Below are positions 13,981 through 14,572 of a DNA stretch of 14,572 nucleotides, one piece after another. Source of the DNA: DYIB01 sp049320945 (GTDB lineage Bacteria; Pseudomonadota; Gammaproteobacteria; Burkholderiales; Rhodocyclaceae); assembly GCA_049320945.1 (NCBI GenBank), contig JBMOQT010000061.1, forward strand, positions 1-14,572, read 5' to 3'. A program made the translations under genes and the position numbers. Each line of letters opens with the position of its first letter. Within the stretch, counting starts at the first letter, position 1. The notes beneath the pieces are model-generated. The model saw nothing but the letters and a program-made list of their open reading frames with translations, was not told the origin of the DNA and did not search any database.

Positions 13981-14199
13981 ATGAAGGCTTCGGTCATCAT
14001 CGGCGCGCTGCTGATCGCCCTGGGCATCGGCGCCCTGGTCTACAAGGGCTTCAGCTACAAGACAGAAGAGACCGTGGTGCAGATCGGCCCCCTCAAGGCC
14101 ACGGCGGAAACGGAGAAGGAGGTGGCGATACCCATGTGGGCGGGCATCGCCGCCATCGTCGCCGGCGTCGCCGTGATCGTCATGGGCGGGCGCAAGTAG
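13981..14199 (+). CDS. Small two-helix inner-membrane protein, function unknown
   Basis: A 72-residue protein with a hydrophobic helix at residues 4-21 (SVIIGALLIALGIGALVY) and another at about 51-68 (MWAGIAAIVAGVAVIVMG). Between them lies a polar loop, KGFSYKTEETVVQIGPLKAT, then KEVAIP. The loop wording (Y-T/K-TEE-VV-IGP, ATAE) is familiar from unnamed proteobacterial membrane proteins, but I cannot name a family with confidence. Start at 13981 has GGAG 8 bases upstream; an overlapping ATG at 13976 opens only a two-codon frame. It converges on the ETF-QO gene with 11 bases between stops. Confidence 0.75.
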   Translation: MKASVIIGALLIALGIGALVYKGFSYKTEETVVQIGPLKATAETEKEVAIPMWAGIAAIVAGVAVIVMGGRK

Positions 14200-14210
14200 C
14201 CGCCCCTTCC

Positions 14211-14572
14211 CTACATATTCACGTACATGGGCCCCTCGCCGCCCTGGGGCGCCACCCAGACGATGTTCTGGGTGGGGTCCTTGATGTCGCAGGTCTTGCA
14301 GTGCACGCAGTTCTGGGCGTTGATCTGCAGCCGCGGCTGGGAGCCGTCGGGCTCCCGCACGATCTCATAGACCCCGGCCGGGCAGTAGCGCTGCTCGGGC
14401 GCATCGTACAGGCGCAGGTTGATGGCGATGGGCACCTCGGGGTCCTTCAGCTGCAGATGGCAGGGCTGGTTCTCCTCGTGGTTGGTGTTGGACAGGAACA
14501 CCGAGGAGAGCCGGTCGAAGGTGAGCACGCCGTCGGGCTTGGGATAGTCGATGGGCCGGCACTCGGCCGCTT
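14211..14572 (-). CDS. Electron transfer flavoprotein-ubiquinone oxidoreductase, C-terminal part
   Basis: Membrane-associated iron-sulfur flavoprotein that takes electrons from ETF and reduces ubiquinone. The last 119 residues are present; the rest lies beyond the window. The 4Fe-4S ligands are seen as one Cys in RYCPAGVYE and three in NCVHCKTCD; the tail DPTQNIVWVAP...GPMYVNM is nearly invariant in this family. Upstream text HEENQPCHLQLKDP is likewise diagnostic. It is transcribed toward the acyl-CoA cluster but separated from it by csp, infA and small genes, so not in the same operon. It supplies the electron outlet that the three dehydrogenases need. Confidence 0.95.
   Translation of the reverse strand, partial: AAECRPIDYPKPDGVLTFDRLSSVFLSNTNHEENQPCHLQLKDPEVPIAINLRLYDAPEQRYCPAGVYEIVREPDGSQPRLQINAQNCVHCKTCDIKDPTQNIVWVAPQGGEGPMYVNM

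Overview
The window reads as chromosomal DNA of a GC-rich betaproteobacterium. A Rhodocyclales/Nitrosomonadales- or Burkholderiales-like host is my inference from the long 87-residue IF-1 paired with a cold-shock gene, the style of the acyl-CoA genes and the repeat types; it has not been tested against a database. No mobile-element genes, tRNA, rRNA or CRISPR array were seen.

Layout. (1) 1-241, minus strand: the N-terminal part of a periplasmic branched-chain-amino-acid-type ABC transporter binding protein. It is preceded by an unusual leader (242-418) that holds a 49-codon ORF and a terminator-like hairpin. (2) 419-636: a divergent control region with a perfect 14-bp palindrome. (3) 637-12374, plus strand: a catabolic cluster of eleven genes, all on one strand. 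In order: acyl-CoA ligase, aldehyde dehydrogenase, GST-like protein, two unequal acyl-CoA dehydrogenases that look like the alpha and beta subunits of a heteromer, a third large DmdC-type acyl-CoA dehydrogenase, MaoC hydratase 1, a ComB-like phosphatase, a delta3,5-delta2,4-dienoyl-CoA isomerase, an epoxide-hydrolase-type alpha/beta hydrolase, and MaoC hydratase 2. The last nine genes, from 4822 on, are packed with 4-bp overlaps or short gaps. The first three are separated by repeat-bearing spacers. (4) 12365-13077, minus strand: a two-gene unit (77-aa ferredoxin-fold-like protein, then a DUF2721 membrane protein) with its own TATAAT box. (5) 13178-13911, plus strand: a cold-shock protein with a long leader and a strong terminator, then infA. 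(6) 13981-14199: a small two-helix membrane protein. (7) 14211-14572, minus strand: the C-terminal iron-sulfur end of ETF-ubiquinone oxidoreductase, the usual electron sink for acyl-CoA dehydrogenases.

How it may work together (inference). An aldehyde is oxidised to an acid, activated to a CoA thioester, desaturated by the dehydrogenases, hydrated by the MaoC enzymes and rearranged by the dienoyl-CoA isomerase. Electrons pass through ETF and ETF-QO to quinone. The heteromeric dehydrogenase points to a bulky, branched, cyclic or dicarboxylic acyl-CoA rather than a plain fatty acid. No thiolase or hydroxyacyl-CoA dehydrogenase lies in the window, so the pathway is incomplete here. The GST, ComB-like and epoxide-hydrolase-like genes are not standard beta-oxidation parts and are the most interesting clue to an undescribed pathway.

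The intergenic DNA is also notable. A G+C-rich inverted repeat with CGCAAAG/CGCAGAG arms sits directly before the aldehyde dehydrogenase, and three consecutive inverted repeats fill the 140 bp before the GST gene.
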